Part shown: in pieces, positions 34,198-44,688 of the stretch
Position numbering within the stretch: the stretch's first letter is position 1
Layout of the letters: every line of letters begins with the position of its first letter
Source of the DNA: Nocardioides conyzicola
GTDB taxonomy: Bacteria; Actinomycetota; Actinomycetes; Propionibacteriales; Nocardioidaceae
Reading direction: 5' to 3'
Assembly (NCBI RefSeq): GCF_039543825.1
Contig: NZ_BAABKM010000005.1
Coordinates: 186,001 to 250,000, forward strand
DNA length: 64,000 nt
The notes under the pieces: generated by a model
Database searches by the model: none
What the model was told of the DNA's origin: nothing
What the model saw: only the letters and a program-made list of their open reading frames with translations
Position numbers and translations under genes: made by a program

Positions 34198-35115
34198 TCA
34201 GCGGTGCTGCCCGGGCTCGTCGACGACGACCGCATCCGTGACGGTGTCCTCGTACCAGGTCTGCCCGGCCGTGACGGCGAAGCCCTTCGCACCCCCGATG
34301 CGCCCGGCCTTCAGCGCGGTCACCCGCACCCCGCGGTAGGCGTAGGTGTCGGGGTCGAGCAGCAGCTCGCGGCGGCTGGCCACCCCGCTCGGGTCCGCCG
34401 CCCCGTCGCGGGTCACGGCCAGCACCGCGTCGCCGAGCAGGTCGGGCTCGGCGTCGTCGTCGACCGTCACGCCCGGGATGGTCGCCAGCGCCCGGAAGAG
34501 GTCCGCGCGGGCATCGGCCGGCAGCACCGGCTGCCCGAGCGCGTCGAGGACCGCGGCGAAGTCGCGCGCCGCCCCGCTCGCACCGTGGGCGTCGGTCAGG
34601 CCGCTGTCGCGCAGCGCCGCCAGCAGGGCGGCGGGTGCGTGGGGCAGCCGCGCCGCGCCGTCGTACCACTCGGCGGGCGACGCTACGTCCGGGTCGTCCA
34701 CCAGGTCCTGGACGTGGAGCCGCTCGGGGTGGTCGGAGGGCGCGTCGGCGTACTGCGTGCCGTCGAACCGGGTCCACCCGGCACCCGGCACCATCTGGAA
34801 GGGGCCGCCGTCGGTGGCGCCGCCGTACACCGTCTCGAAGACCCACTGGTCGTCGCGCGGCCGCGGCACCGGTTGGCCGGCGGCGACGGTGGCCGCCCGG
34901 CCGAGGACCGTCGCGGTGCTCGGCGAGGCCGCCGGTCCCGCCTGGAGGGCGAAGGCACCGGCGGCGATCGTCGCGACCGCGGCCACCGCAGCGGGCCACC
35001 GGCGGGACAGCCGTCGGTGCGGCGTCATCGCGTCCATCAGGGCGTCACGGGCGGTGGTCGGTGCACCGAGGGGTGCGTCGGCGCGCAGCTCGCGCACCAG
35101 GGTCAGCTCATCCAT
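34198..35115 (-). CDS. CU044_5270-type membrane-anchored partner of an ECF sigma factor
   Basis: 305 residues. A short cytoplasmic N-terminus (DELTLVRELRADAP...) leads to one membrane helix (about 46-62) and a long extracytoplasmic domain with TVYGGATDGG and SRRELLLDPDTYAYRG, as in the actinobacterial CU044_5270 family found beside sigma factors. It may act as an anti-sigma factor or sensor, but no zinc-binding anti-sigma motif is visible. The ATG at 35115 follows GGAGG and overlaps the sigma gene by 8 bases, so expression is coupled. Confidence 0.78.
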   Translation of the reverse strand: MDELTLVRELRADAPLGAPTTARDALMDAMTPHRRLSRRWPAAVAAVATIAAGAFALQAGPAASPSTATVLGRAATVAAGQPVPRPRDDQWVFETVYGGATDGGPFQMVPGAGWTRFDGTQYADAPSDHPERLHVQDLVDDPDVASPAEWYDGAARLPHAPAALLAALRDSGLTDAHGASGAARDFAAVLDALGQPVLPADARADLFRALATIPGVTVDDDAEPDLLGDAVLAVTRDGAADPSGVASRRELLLDPDTYAYRGVRVTALKAGRIGGAKGFAVTAGQTWYEDTVTDAVVVDEPGQHR

Positions 35116-35725
35116 GGGGTCCTCCACGGGTCTCGAGTGCGGTCAGCGGGCGGATGGCGACCCGCTCCGTGCCCGGCGACAAGGTCGTGCGCACCGTGCG
35201 GCGTGCGCGGTTGAGCCGGGACCGCACGGTCCCAACGGGGAGCTGAAGGGCGGCGGCGACCTCGGCGTAGCTCAGCTCCGCCCAGGCGACCAGCAGCAGC
35301 ACGTCGCGGTCCCCGGCGGAGAGCTCGGAGAGGGCGGCGGCGAGCTCCCGGTTCAGCGCCTGCGCACTGACCCGGTCGTCGGCTCCGTCCGACCACTCGC
35401 TCGCCACGGGGTCGACCCCGGTGCGGGCGAAGGCGCGCAGCCCGCGGATCTCACTGCGCCGGTGCTTGGCCGCCAGGTTGCTCGCGATGCCGAAGAGCCA
35501 CGGCCGCGCGCTGGCCGCCGCCAGGTCGAACCGGGCCCGGGCACCGAACGCGGCCACGAAGGTGTCGGCGGTCAGGTCGTCGGCGACGTCGCTGCCGAGG
35601 CGGCGCCGGAGGTAGCGATGGACGTCGTCGGCGTGGCGGGAGTAGATCTCCGCGAACGCCGACGGGTCGTGGACGGACGCGGCCACGACCTGCGGGTCGG
35701 AGGGTGGGGGGTCAGGGGTGCTCAC
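35108..35725 (-). CDS. ECF-type RNA polymerase sigma factor
   Basis: 205 residues. Region 2 (about 20-95) has FAEIYSRHADDVHRYLRRRL and DDLTADTFVAAFGARARFD; region 4 (about 125-185) has LSAGDRDVLLLVAWAELSYAE and a helix-turn-helix in AAALQLPVGTVRSRLNRARR. The 20-residue C-terminal tail is typical of the group whose partner is a CU044_5270-type protein, encoded just downstream. The GTG start overlaps the stop of the phosphatase-like gene (GTGA at 35722-35725). Confidence 0.92.
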   Translation of the reverse strand: MSTPDPPPSDPQVVAASVHDPSAFAEIYSRHADDVHRYLRRRLGSDVADDLTADTFVAAFGARARFDLAAASARPWLFGIASNLAAKHRRSEIRGLRAFARTGVDPVASEWSDGADDRVSAQALNRELAAALSELSAGDRDVLLLVAWAELSYAEVAAALQLPVGTVRSRLNRARRTVRTTLSPGTERVAIRPLTALETRGGPHG

Positions 35726-36534
35726 ACCTGTTGTTTCCCGATCCCCTCGACCGAGTTCACGCAGAGGGCCAGCACCCGCGCGTGCGTCTCCTCGTCCGCC
35801 GCCACGACCAGACCGCTGCCGCCGTCCGAGTCCACCTCGGCACCGCGCAGGTCGGTCACGACGCACCCGGCCGCGCGACAGATCGCTATGCCCGCGGCGA
35901 AGTGCACGTTGTCGACGAACGTCCCGTCGGTGACGTACGCCGCGCGCCGGCCGGCCGCCACCCACACGAGGGCGAGCGTCGTCGACAGCACCCGCCCGCC
36001 GTACCGCCGCCGGAAGTCGGGGTGCCCGAGCAGAGCGGCGGGCCGGAACCGGCCGGGGTCCGGGTGGACGGCGTCCAGGTTGACGTCGACCAGCGCCGTG
36101 ACCGACGACGGCACCAGACGGGTGTCGGCACCGCCCGAGCGCAGCCACGCGCCGTCGGTGTCCGCCCAGAACACCTCGTCGGCGATCGGGTCGGCGGCGG
36201 CCGCGGCGGTGACGACGCCGCCGTCGCGGAGCGCGACGTTGACCGCGATCAGCGGGGTCTGCGCCGCGAAGTTGAGGGTGCCGCACAGCGGGTCGACCAG
36301 CCAGGTCCGGCTCGCCCCGTCCGGGCCGGTGCGTCCGCCCTCCTCCCCCAGGATCGCGTCACCGGGGCGGGCGGCGCGCAGGACCTCGAGGATCGCTTGC
36401 TCGGACGCGAGGTCCGCGGTCGTGGCGAAATCGGTCGCCGACTTGGCGAAGCGCTCGACCGGGACGCCGTAGTGCGCGCAGACGATGCCCGCACCGGCCT
36501 CGGCGGCGGCCACGGCCAGCTCGGCGTCGCTCAC
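35722..36534 (-). CDS. Inositol monophosphatase-like protein with altered metal site
   Basis: 270 residues of inositol monophosphatase fold with GEEGG (64-65 acidic pair) and WLVDPLCGTLNFA. The canonical DPxDGT motif here is D81-P-L-C84-G-T, so the second metal-binding Asp is Cys. The distal WDxAAG motif reads VHFAAG, with His211 replacing Asp. Two of the usual magnesium ligands are therefore missing, so it may bind another metal, act differently or be regulatory. The rest is well kept, which argues against decay. The GTG start overlaps the yjbQ stop, and its stop overlaps the sigma factor start. Confidence 0.8.
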   Translation of the reverse strand: MSDAELAVAAAEAGAGIVCAHYGVPVERFAKSATDFATTADLASEQAILEVLRAARPGDAILGEEGGRTGPDGASRTWLVDPLCGTLNFAAQTPLIAVNVALRDGGVVTAAAAADPIADEVFWADTDGAWLRSGGADTRLVPSSVTALVDVNLDAVHPDPGRFRPAALLGHPDFRRRYGGRVLSTTLALVWVAAGRRAAYVTDGTFVDNVHFAAGIAICRAAGCVVTDLRGAEVDSDGGSGLVVAADEETHARVLALCVNSVEGIGKQQV

Positions 36535-36938
36535 GCGCTGCGCAGGAACGAGAACCGGACCTCGCGCACGGAGTTGTCGACGTTGAGGTCGACCAGGCAG
36601 ATGCTCTGCCAGGTGCCGAGCGCGAGCCGGCCGTCGAGCACCGGGACCGTGGCGTGCGGCGGCACGATCGCCGGCATCACGTGCGAGCGCCCGTGCCCGC
36701 GGCTGCCGTGCCGGTGGCGCCAGCGGTCGTCGGCGGGGAGCAGGTCACCCAGCGCGGCGAGCAGGTCGTCGTCGCTGCCGGCGCCGGTCTCGAGGATCGC
36801 GATGCCCGCGGTCGCGTGCGGCACGAAGACCTGCAGGAGCCCGTCGCCCCGGCCCGCGACGAAGTCACGGCACTCGTCGGTCACGTCGAGCACGACCTCG
36901 TCGTGCCCGGTCCGAAACTCCACCGTCATCGAATCCAT
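36531..36938 (-). CDS. yjbQ: YjbQ family protein (UPF0047)
   Basis: 135 residues. GLLQVFVPHATAGIAILETG and HVMPAIVPPHATVPVLDGRL with LGTWQSICLVDLNV are the UPF0047 motifs, including the conserved histidines. Some members show weak thiamine-phosphate synthase activity, but the true role is unsettled. The ATG at 36938 is preferred; another at 36929 is also possible. It heads a run of four genes joined by overlapping start and stop codons: yjbQ, phosphatase-like, sigma factor and CU044_5270-type. Confidence 0.88.
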   Translation of the reverse strand: MDSMTVEFRTGHDEVVLDVTDECRDFVAGRGDGLLQVFVPHATAGIAILETGAGSDDDLLAALGDLLPADDRWRHRHGSRGHGRSHVMPAIVPPHATVPVLDGRLALGTWQSICLVDLNVDNSVREVRFSFLRSA

Positions 36939-36975
36939 AGGACCATCGTGACATCGAGCGGCTACGTTCCCGCGC

Positions 36976-37761
36976 ATGGAAGTCCTGTCGTGCGGGTGGC
37001 GCACCGACCTCGCGATCCTCGCGTTGTCCGGCAGTCAGGTCGAGCACCACCCGACGTACGTCGTGGTCCGCACGCCCGACAACCCGGGCTACCGGTGGGG
37101 CAACTTCCTGCTGCTGCGGCGTACGCCACTGCGACGCGACCTCGGGATGGTCGAGGACCTGTTCGCCCGCGAGCTCCCCGGCATCACGCACCGCGCGTTC
37201 GGGGTCGACGCCCCGGACGGGAGGACCGCCGACCTGGTGCCCTTCGCCGACGCCGGCTACACCGTCGAGATGTCCGTCGTCCTGACGGCCACGACCGTGC
37301 TCGCTCCCCCGCGGCCCAACACCAACGCCCGGGTCCGGCCGCTGGCGGGCGACGACGACTGGGCCCAGCGCGTCGCCCTCGACCTCGCGTGCCACGACGG
37401 CGGCTCGACCGGCTTCGGCACCTTCACCCGCCTCAAGGCCGAGGCCGAGCGGCGGCTGACCGAGACCGGCGAGAGCGCCTGGTACGGCGCGTTCGACGAG
37501 GGCCGGCTGGTCGCCACGATGGGGATCGTGCGGGCCGGCACCCGGGTGGCCCGCTTCCAGGAGGTGCAGACCCACCCCGAGGCGCGCGGTCGCGGCGTCG
37601 CCGGCACGCTGGTGCACGCGGCCGGCACCGACGCCTTCCGCCGGCTCGGCGCGACGTCGCTCGTCACCGTCGCCGACCCGGACTACCACGCGATCCGCAT
37701 CTACCGCTCCGTCGGCTTCGTCGACGCGGAGGTCCAGCTGACCGCCGAGCTGGTCCGTTAG
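36976..37761 (+). CDS. GNAT family N-acetyltransferase (two-domain)
   Basis: 261 residues. The C-terminal half (about 120-261) is a complete GNAT fold: QEVQTHPEARGRGVAGTLVHAA is motif A with the R-G-x-G-x-A acetyl-CoA loop, and DYHAIRIYRSVGF is motif B. The N-terminal half (WGNFLLLRRTPLRRDLG) looks like a degenerate second GNAT domain. Substrate unknown. TACGTT seven bases before the ATG suggests leaderless mRNA. Its TAG stop overlaps the convergent DUF3105 gene's stop within TTAG (37758-37761). Confidence 0.87.
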   Translation: MEVLSCGWRTDLAILALSGSQVEHHPTYVVVRTPDNPGYRWGNFLLLRRTPLRRDLGMVEDLFARELPGITHRAFGVDAPDGRTADLVPFADAGYTVEMSVVLTATTVLAPPRPNTNARVRPLAGDDDWAQRVALDLACHDGGSTGFGTFTRLKAEAERRLTETGESAWYGAFDEGRLVATMGIVRAGTRVARFQEVQTHPEARGRGVAGTLVHAAGTDAFRRLGATSLVTVADPDYHAIRIYRSVGFVDAEVQLTAELVR

Positions 37762-38429
37762 ACGTCCGTGCCGGACTGCCCGGTCCCGCCGTCCGCCTCG
37801 TGCACCCCACCGGCGCAGGACGCCATCGGCTCCGGCGCGGTCTCGCCGCCGCCGTACGTCGTGATGAAGAGCGGGAGCCGGGGGTCGTCCGCACCGGTCA
37901 GCGCGAGCTGCTTGCCCCAGACGGTGACGACGACCGGTGCGCTCAGGCCGGGGTACGGCGCGAGGATGCCGTTCTGCGGGAGCTCGTCGGCCAGCGCGGC
38001 GACGTCGTCGGCGTCCAGGTCGGGGTCGTAGCTGATCCAGACCGTGCCGTGCTCGAGGTCGTGGACCGCGTTCTCCTCGCGCAGCGGCTCGTCGTACGCC
38101 CCGCAGTCCAGCCACACCGGCGCGTGCTGGCCGCCGACCGGAGGGCTCTGGGGGTAGTCGACGTCGTCGGTCGTGTGCTCGTTGGAGAGGCCGTCGTACG
38201 ACTTCACGGCACTGAGGTCCTTGCTCACCGGCTCCTCGTCGTCGACGAGCATCGGCACCGCGACGGCGAGCGCGACCACGATGGCGACGGCGACCGCGGC
38301 CAGTGCGATGACCGGGCCGCGGGAGGATCGCGGCGGCTCCGGCCCGAAGGACGCCAGCAGCGTCGGCTCGCTCGGCGGCGGCTCGTACCCCGGAGGAGGG
38401 TACGACGGGGGCGGTGGGATCTCCGACAT
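37758..38429 (-). CDS. DUF3105 family membrane protein
   Basis: 223 residues: a proline-rich cytoplasmic N-terminus (SEIPPPPSYPPPGYEPPPSE), one membrane helix (about 40-60) and an extracytoplasmic domain with VDYPQSPPVGGQHAPVWLDC and AVHDLEHGTVWISYDP, the DUF3105 signature with conserved His and Cys. Function is unknown. Its ATG shares one base with the stop of the thiamine-binding gene, so it is the last gene of the second sigma-factor operon. Confidence 0.88.
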   Translation of the reverse strand: MSEIPPPPSYPPPGYEPPPSEPTLLASFGPEPPRSSRGPVIALAAVAVAIVVALAVAVPMLVDDEEPVSKDLSAVKSYDGLSNEHTTDDVDYPQSPPVGGQHAPVWLDCGAYDEPLREENAVHDLEHGTVWISYDPDLDADDVAALADELPQNGILAPYPGLSAPVVVTVWGKQLALTGADDPRLPLFITTYGGGETAPEPMASCAGGVHEADGGTGQSGTDV

Positions 38430-38728
38430 CACTCGCCCAGCAGTCGTTCGACCCGCTCCACCTTGGCCGTGAGCTGGCCGTCCCAGCCGGGCCGGATGTC
38501 GGCCTTGAGCACCAGCCCGACCCGCGGCGAGACCGCGGCCACGACGTCGACGGCCTTCTTGACGACGGCCATCACCTCGTCCCACTCCCCCTCGATGTTG
38601 GTGAACATCGCATTGGTCTCGTTGGGCAGCCCGGACTCGCGGACGACGCGTACGGCGGCGGCCACCGCCTCGGAGACGCTGCCGGTGTCGTCGCCGGTGG
38701 ACGGGGAGATGCTGAACGCCACGATCAT
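38429..38728 (-). CDS. Thiamine-binding (MTH1187/YkoF) family protein
   Basis: 99 residues. MIVAFSISPSTGDDTGSVSE, TNAMFTNIEGEWDEVMAVV and GLVLKADIRPGWDGQL match the MTH1187/YkoF family, ferredoxin-like folds that form multimers and in YkoF bind thiamine. Whether this one binds thiamine is not shown. Its ATG overlaps the sigma factor stop (ATGA at 38725-38728). Confidence 0.87.
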   Translation of the reverse strand: MIVAFSISPSTGDDTGSVSEAVAAAVRVVRESGLPNETNAMFTNIEGEWDEVMAVVKKAVDVVAAVSPRVGLVLKADIRPGWDGQLTAKVERVERLLGE

Positions 38729-39201
38729 GGGGCAACGGTATCCAGCGACTCCGCACGCAGCCGGACGAGGGCGTCGCGGGCCTGGGACTTCACGGTCCCG
38801 ACGGAGATGCCGAGCACCCGGGCGGTCTCCGCCTCCGTGAGGTCCTCGTAGTAGCGCAGCACGATCACCGCACGCTGTCGCGGCGCGAGCCGGCCAAGCG
38901 CCCGCTGGAGCTCCACCCGGTCGGCCGCCGGCCCCTCCACGGAGGTCTCCGGCACCTGGTCGGTGGGCACCTCCCGCCACCGCCGGCGCCGCCAGCGACT
39001 GATGCTCTCCCGGGCCAGGACCTTGCGGACGTACGGCTCCGGGTGGTCGGCGATCCGCCTCCAGTGCGGCACCGCCTTGATCAGCGCGACCTGCACCAGG
39101 TCCTCGGCGTCCTCGTGCGACCCCGTGAGGAGGTACGCCGTCCGCAGCAGCGCGCCCCGCCGCGCCGCGACGTACTCCTCGAAGGAGTCAGGCGCGGACA
39201 C
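38725..39201 (-). CDS. SigE-family (M3) ECF sigma factor
   Basis: 158 residues. FEEYVAARRGALLRTAYLLT and HEDAEDLVQVALIKAVPHW form region 2; LAPRQRAVIVLRYYEDLTEAE and VLGISVGTVKSQARDALVRL form region 4. This is the short sigma type often encoded with a membrane protein of opposite function. The GTG start at 39201 lies 14 bases inside the end of the propeller-like membrane gene, so the two are coupled. Confidence 0.92.
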   Translation of the reverse strand: MSAPDSFEEYVAARRGALLRTAYLLTGSHEDAEDLVQVALIKAVPHWRRIADHPEPYVRKVLARESISRWRRRRWREVPTDQVPETSVEGPAADRVELQRALGRLAPRQRAVIVLRYYEDLTEAETARVLGISVGTVKSQARDALVRLRAESLDTVAP

Positions 39202-40510
39202 GGCGCCTCCAGAGGACCAGCGCGATCGCCGCGGCGAGGCAGACCAGGACCGAGAGTGTCGCCGTGGCGCGAGGGTCCACTGGCGATGGCGGCTCGACCG
39301 CTTCAACCGACGGCGCGTCGAGCAGGTCGGTCGCGAACTGCCAGGATCCGCCGTAGGTGTCGACGGGGAACCTGACCAGCTCACGGGCGGTCCCGGTCGA
39401 GATGGAGACCCGGTAGAGCGCACTCTTGCCGTCGAAAGGCCCCTTCACCCTCCGTAACGTCACGATCGTGTCGGGGTCGATCCAGTCGACGACTCCGAAG
39501 GTCTGACCGGACCTCGGCACCTTCGTCAGATCACCCGCGACCCCGGCATACACCTGATGAGGATTGCTGTTGCCCGGGACCAGGGCGATCCGCCTCCCGG
39601 ACGCGTCCGGAGACACGTAGTGGAGGCTGCCGATGGCGCCCGAAGAGTCGGGCACCTCGATGAAACGAGCGCCGGTCGGGTCCGCCACGTCGACCATGAG
39701 GTGTCCGCGAGAGGGACGGTCGGAGAATGTGCCGACCAGGATGCGCCCGTGTCCGGCGCCCTCGAGGTGGAAGCCAGGTTCGACGCCGGCGACCGGGCGT
39801 GGCTCTCCACCGACTGACCAAGCCGCGACCGGCCCGAACGACGCGCTCGACTGGTCCATCCCGGAGGCATCGTCGCCGCCCCGGATCTGGCCCGCCGAGA
39901 ACACCACCGTGGACGTGTCTGCCCAGGTCAGGAACTCCGGGCTCAGGCCGTGCGGCGTCGTGATCCAGTGCTGCGCCACGTCCCCCGTCCGGAGGTCGTA
40001 GACCGCCACGCCCGTGATCGGCCCCGACTCCGAGAGCGGGGTGCCGGTCGTCGTCCCCCTCAGCCAGTACGCGATGTGCTGACCGTCGGGCGCCAGCTCG
40101 GCACCGCCGTTCTCGAGCTCCGCCCCCGGGAGGTCGACGAATGCGTACTCACCGGATGAAGCGGAGATCCCGACCACGGCCGAGTGCGCCCCGGTCCAAG
40201 TCCCCTTGTCGGCGCTCGACAGCGCCACCAGCTGTCCCGGCCTGTCCGTGGACGGCAACCAGGGGCTCGGCGCCCATACCCGGTCGGGCAGCCCGACGGT
40301 GCCCCTGGCCGGGGTCGGCTCGGGAGCCGAGCGCTGCCAGTCGACCCCGACGATGACGGCGAGCAGGAGGACGGCCGCCGCGACGATGCCGAGGGTCCCG
40401 GCGCGCCGTACGAGATGCACGCGCCGACCCCGCTCCCAGAGATCGGGCACAGGCCCGCCCGCCGGTGCCTCCTCGGCCAGGTCGGTCAGCCGGTCGTGCA
40501 GCGTGGTCAT
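39188..40510 (-). CDS. Membrane protein with propeller-like extracytoplasmic domain, sigma-factor neighbour
   Basis: 440 residues. A cytoplasmic N-terminus of about 38 residues (TTLHDRLTDLAEEAPAGGPV) precedes a membrane helix (about 39-56), then a domain of some 350 residues with repeating blade-like strands (HIAYWLRGTT, LTWADTSTVVFSAGQ, GRRIALVPGN), and a second helix near 413-432 followed by RRRVRA. The layout fits a sensor or anti-sigma protein for the SigE-type factor encoded immediately downstream; no known anti-sigma motif is visible. Strong GGAGG before the ATG at 40510. Confidence 0.75.
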   Translation of the reverse strand: MTTLHDRLTDLAEEAPAGGPVPDLWERGRRVHLVRRAGTLGIVAAAVLLLAVIVGVDWQRSAPEPTPARGTVGLPDRVWAPSPWLPSTDRPGQLVALSSADKGTWTGAHSAVVGISASSGEYAFVDLPGAELENGGAELAPDGQHIAYWLRGTTTGTPLSESGPITGVAVYDLRTGDVAQHWITTPHGLSPEFLTWADTSTVVFSAGQIRGGDDASGMDQSSASFGPVAAWSVGGEPRPVAGVEPGFHLEGAGHGRILVGTFSDRPSRGHLMVDVADPTGARFIEVPDSSGAIGSLHYVSPDASGRRIALVPGNSNPHQVYAGVAGDLTKVPRSGQTFGVVDWIDPDTIVTLRRVKGPFDGKSALYRVSISTGTARELVRFPVDTYGGSWQFATDLLDAPSVEAVEPPSPVDPRATATLSVLVCLAAAIALVLWRRRVRA

Positions 40511-40578
40511 GAGGTCCTCCGAGGGGTGATCACACCACTACTCACGCCACCGCGCCCGGAAATGGAGGGGTCCGAAAT

Positions 40579-40630
40579 GCCGAGTCGGCGCCAGTTTGCA
40601 CCCAGAAGGTGAAACTGGCGCCGACTCGGC
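40579..40630 (-). terminator. Hairpin terminating acn
   Basis: Perfect 19-base arms (40579-40597 and 40612-40630), with CACC/GGTG inside the loop. It begins 8 bases after the acn stop. Because the next gene on the same strand starts at 40510, it should insulate that gene from acn transcription. Confidence 0.85.
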
Positions 40631-40637
40631 GGTCAGA

Positions 40638-43451
<2,814 letters not shown>

Positions 43452-43523
43452 AGCAGTCATCTCCTGATGTCTCGTCGTCGTCCAGATCGCTGATCCCATC
43501 CTGCCGCCGCCGTCGAGCGAGGG

Positions 43524-43542
43524 AAAAGCAAGGCTCCCCTAA
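43524..43542 (-). promoter_or_regulatory. Iron-box-like sequence upstream of acn
   Basis: On the minus strand the 19 bases beginning TTAGGGGAGCCTTGC agree with the DtxR/IdeR consensus at 14 of 19 positions by my count. The dyad is imperfect, so this is only a candidate. Iron control of aconitase would make sense because the enzyme carries a 4Fe-4S cluster. Confidence 0.25.
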
Positions 43543-43573
43543 CTCGGTCACGGGGACGGCCTGACGGGATATC

Positions 43574-43587
43574 TCTTGACATCAAGA
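43574..43587. promoter_or_regulatory. Dyad TCTTGA-N2-TCAAGA upstream of acn
   Basis: Perfect 6-base arms, 123 bases before the acn start, in the only spacer wide enough for acn control. It could be a repressor operator. The regulator is not identified. Confidence 0.45.
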
Positions 43588-43635
43588 TACATGACGTCGA
43601 GCCGAAACCGAAGCCCGACCCGGGGTTCTCGTGGC

Positions 43636-43707
43636 AAACCCGCGCGACACGCCGCGTCCGACCGGCGTCTCGCGCGGGTTTCACCGGGTGCCCGGTGAAA
43701 CCCGCGC
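43636..43707 (-). terminator. Two overlapping hairpins that share an arm
   Basis: The arm at 43672-43688 can pair with 43691-43707 (17 bases, perfect, two-base loop); part of it can instead pair leftward, where 43636-43654 faces 43663-43681 with one mismatch. The two structures exclude each other. They lie just after the SDR stop at 43713. Confidence 0.75.
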
Positions 43708-43712
43708 CCCGG

Positions 43713-44549
43713 TCAGCCCTGAGCCAGCTCGGCGTTGGGCTGCCACTCCCGCCAGCTGGCGAGCCGCGACTCGTAGTCGGCGGTGGCGATGCCGAGGGGC
43801 GCGGAGCCGAGGAACGCGCGCAGCGGGGGCTCGTCGGCGTCCACGATCGCGAGGACCGCCGCGGCGGAGGCGGTCGGGTCACCGGGCGTGCCGATGCGGG
43901 CCTTGCGGGCCTCGGCGACCTGGGCGTGCAGCTCGGCGTACGCCGGGAGCTCCTCCGATCGCTTGGACGACGAGCCGCCCCAGTCGGTCGAGAAGCCACC
44001 CGGTTCGATCAGGGTGACGTGGATGCCGAAGCCGGCGACCTCCTGCGACAGGGCCTGGGAGAAGCCCTCGAGCGCCCACTTCGACGCGTGGTAGGCACCG
44101 ACCAGCGGGAACGCCGAGATCCCGCCGATCGACGACACCTGGAGGATGTGACCGGAGCCTTGCTCGCGCAGGAACGGCAGCGCCGCCTGCGTCACCCACA
44201 TCGCGCCGAAGACGTTGGTCTCCATCTGGTCGCGGAACTCCTGCTCGGTGAGCTCCTCGACGAAGCCGAAGTGTCCGTAGCCGGCGTTGTTGACGACGAC
44301 GTCGAGCCGACCGAAGTGCTCGTGCGCCTGCCGTACGGCGGCGAAGTCGGCCTCACGGTCGGTCACGTCGAGCTGCAGCGGGAGGAGGCTGTCGCCGTAC
44401 TTGTCGACGAGGTCGTCGAGGGTGCTGGTGTCGCGGGCGGTGGCGGCGACACGGTCTCCGCGCTCGAGGGCGGCGATCGTCCACTCACGGCCGAAGCCAC
44501 GGGACGCGCCGGTGATGAACCAGGTCTTGCCTGAGGTCGGGGAGGTCAT
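43713..44549 (-). CDS. Short-chain dehydrogenase/reductase
   Basis: 278 residues. TGASRGFGREW binds the cofactor, NNAGYGHFG is the structural motif, and SSIGGISAFPLVGAYHASK contains the catalytic Ser, Tyr and Lys. VTLIEPGGFSTDW is typical of the classical SDR group with 17-beta-dehydrogenase-like or general carbonyl reductase annotations. The ATG at 44549 sits directly behind a MerR-type promoter (44556-44586) matching that of the aldo/keto reductase at 23454, so both are probably induced together. Substrate unknown. Confidence 0.92.
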   Translation of the reverse strand: MTSPTSGKTWFITGASRGFGREWTIAALERGDRVAATARDTSTLDDLVDKYGDSLLPLQLDVTDREADFAAVRQAHEHFGRLDVVVNNAGYGHFGFVEELTEQEFRDQMETNVFGAMWVTQAALPFLREQGSGHILQVSSIGGISAFPLVGAYHASKWALEGFSQALSQEVAGFGIHVTLIEPGGFSTDWGGSSSKRSEELPAYAELHAQVAEARKARIGTPGDPTASAAAVLAIVDADEPPLRAFLGSAPLGIATADYESRLASWREWQPNAELAQG

Positions 44550-44555
44550 GCTCCG

Positions 44556-44586
44556 AACGTACGACCTGGAGCGCACTCCAACTCAA
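44556..44586 (-). promoter_or_regulatory. MerR-type promoter for the SDR gene
   Basis: Minus strand: TTGAGT (44586-44581), a 19-base spacer with the dyad TGGAGTGCGCTCCA (44580-44567), then TACGTT (44561-44556). Same spacing and nearly the same dyad as the promoter at 23417-23447. The predicted transcript starts at the ATG. Confidence 0.72.
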
Positions 44587-44688
44587 GGCCGGCGAACGGG
44601 ACGAACGCTCCTGGGACCGGCGACCTGGGCCCATATCTGGGCCCAGCGGCCCTGTCCCGTCGAGGGGGACTCGGCCAGGCTGCCCAGC

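Noticed and set aside
44287..44688. Upstream extension of the SGNH gene frame
   Set aside because: It overlaps the divergent SDR gene and its promoter; the pilin-like segment begins right after the ATG at 44689.
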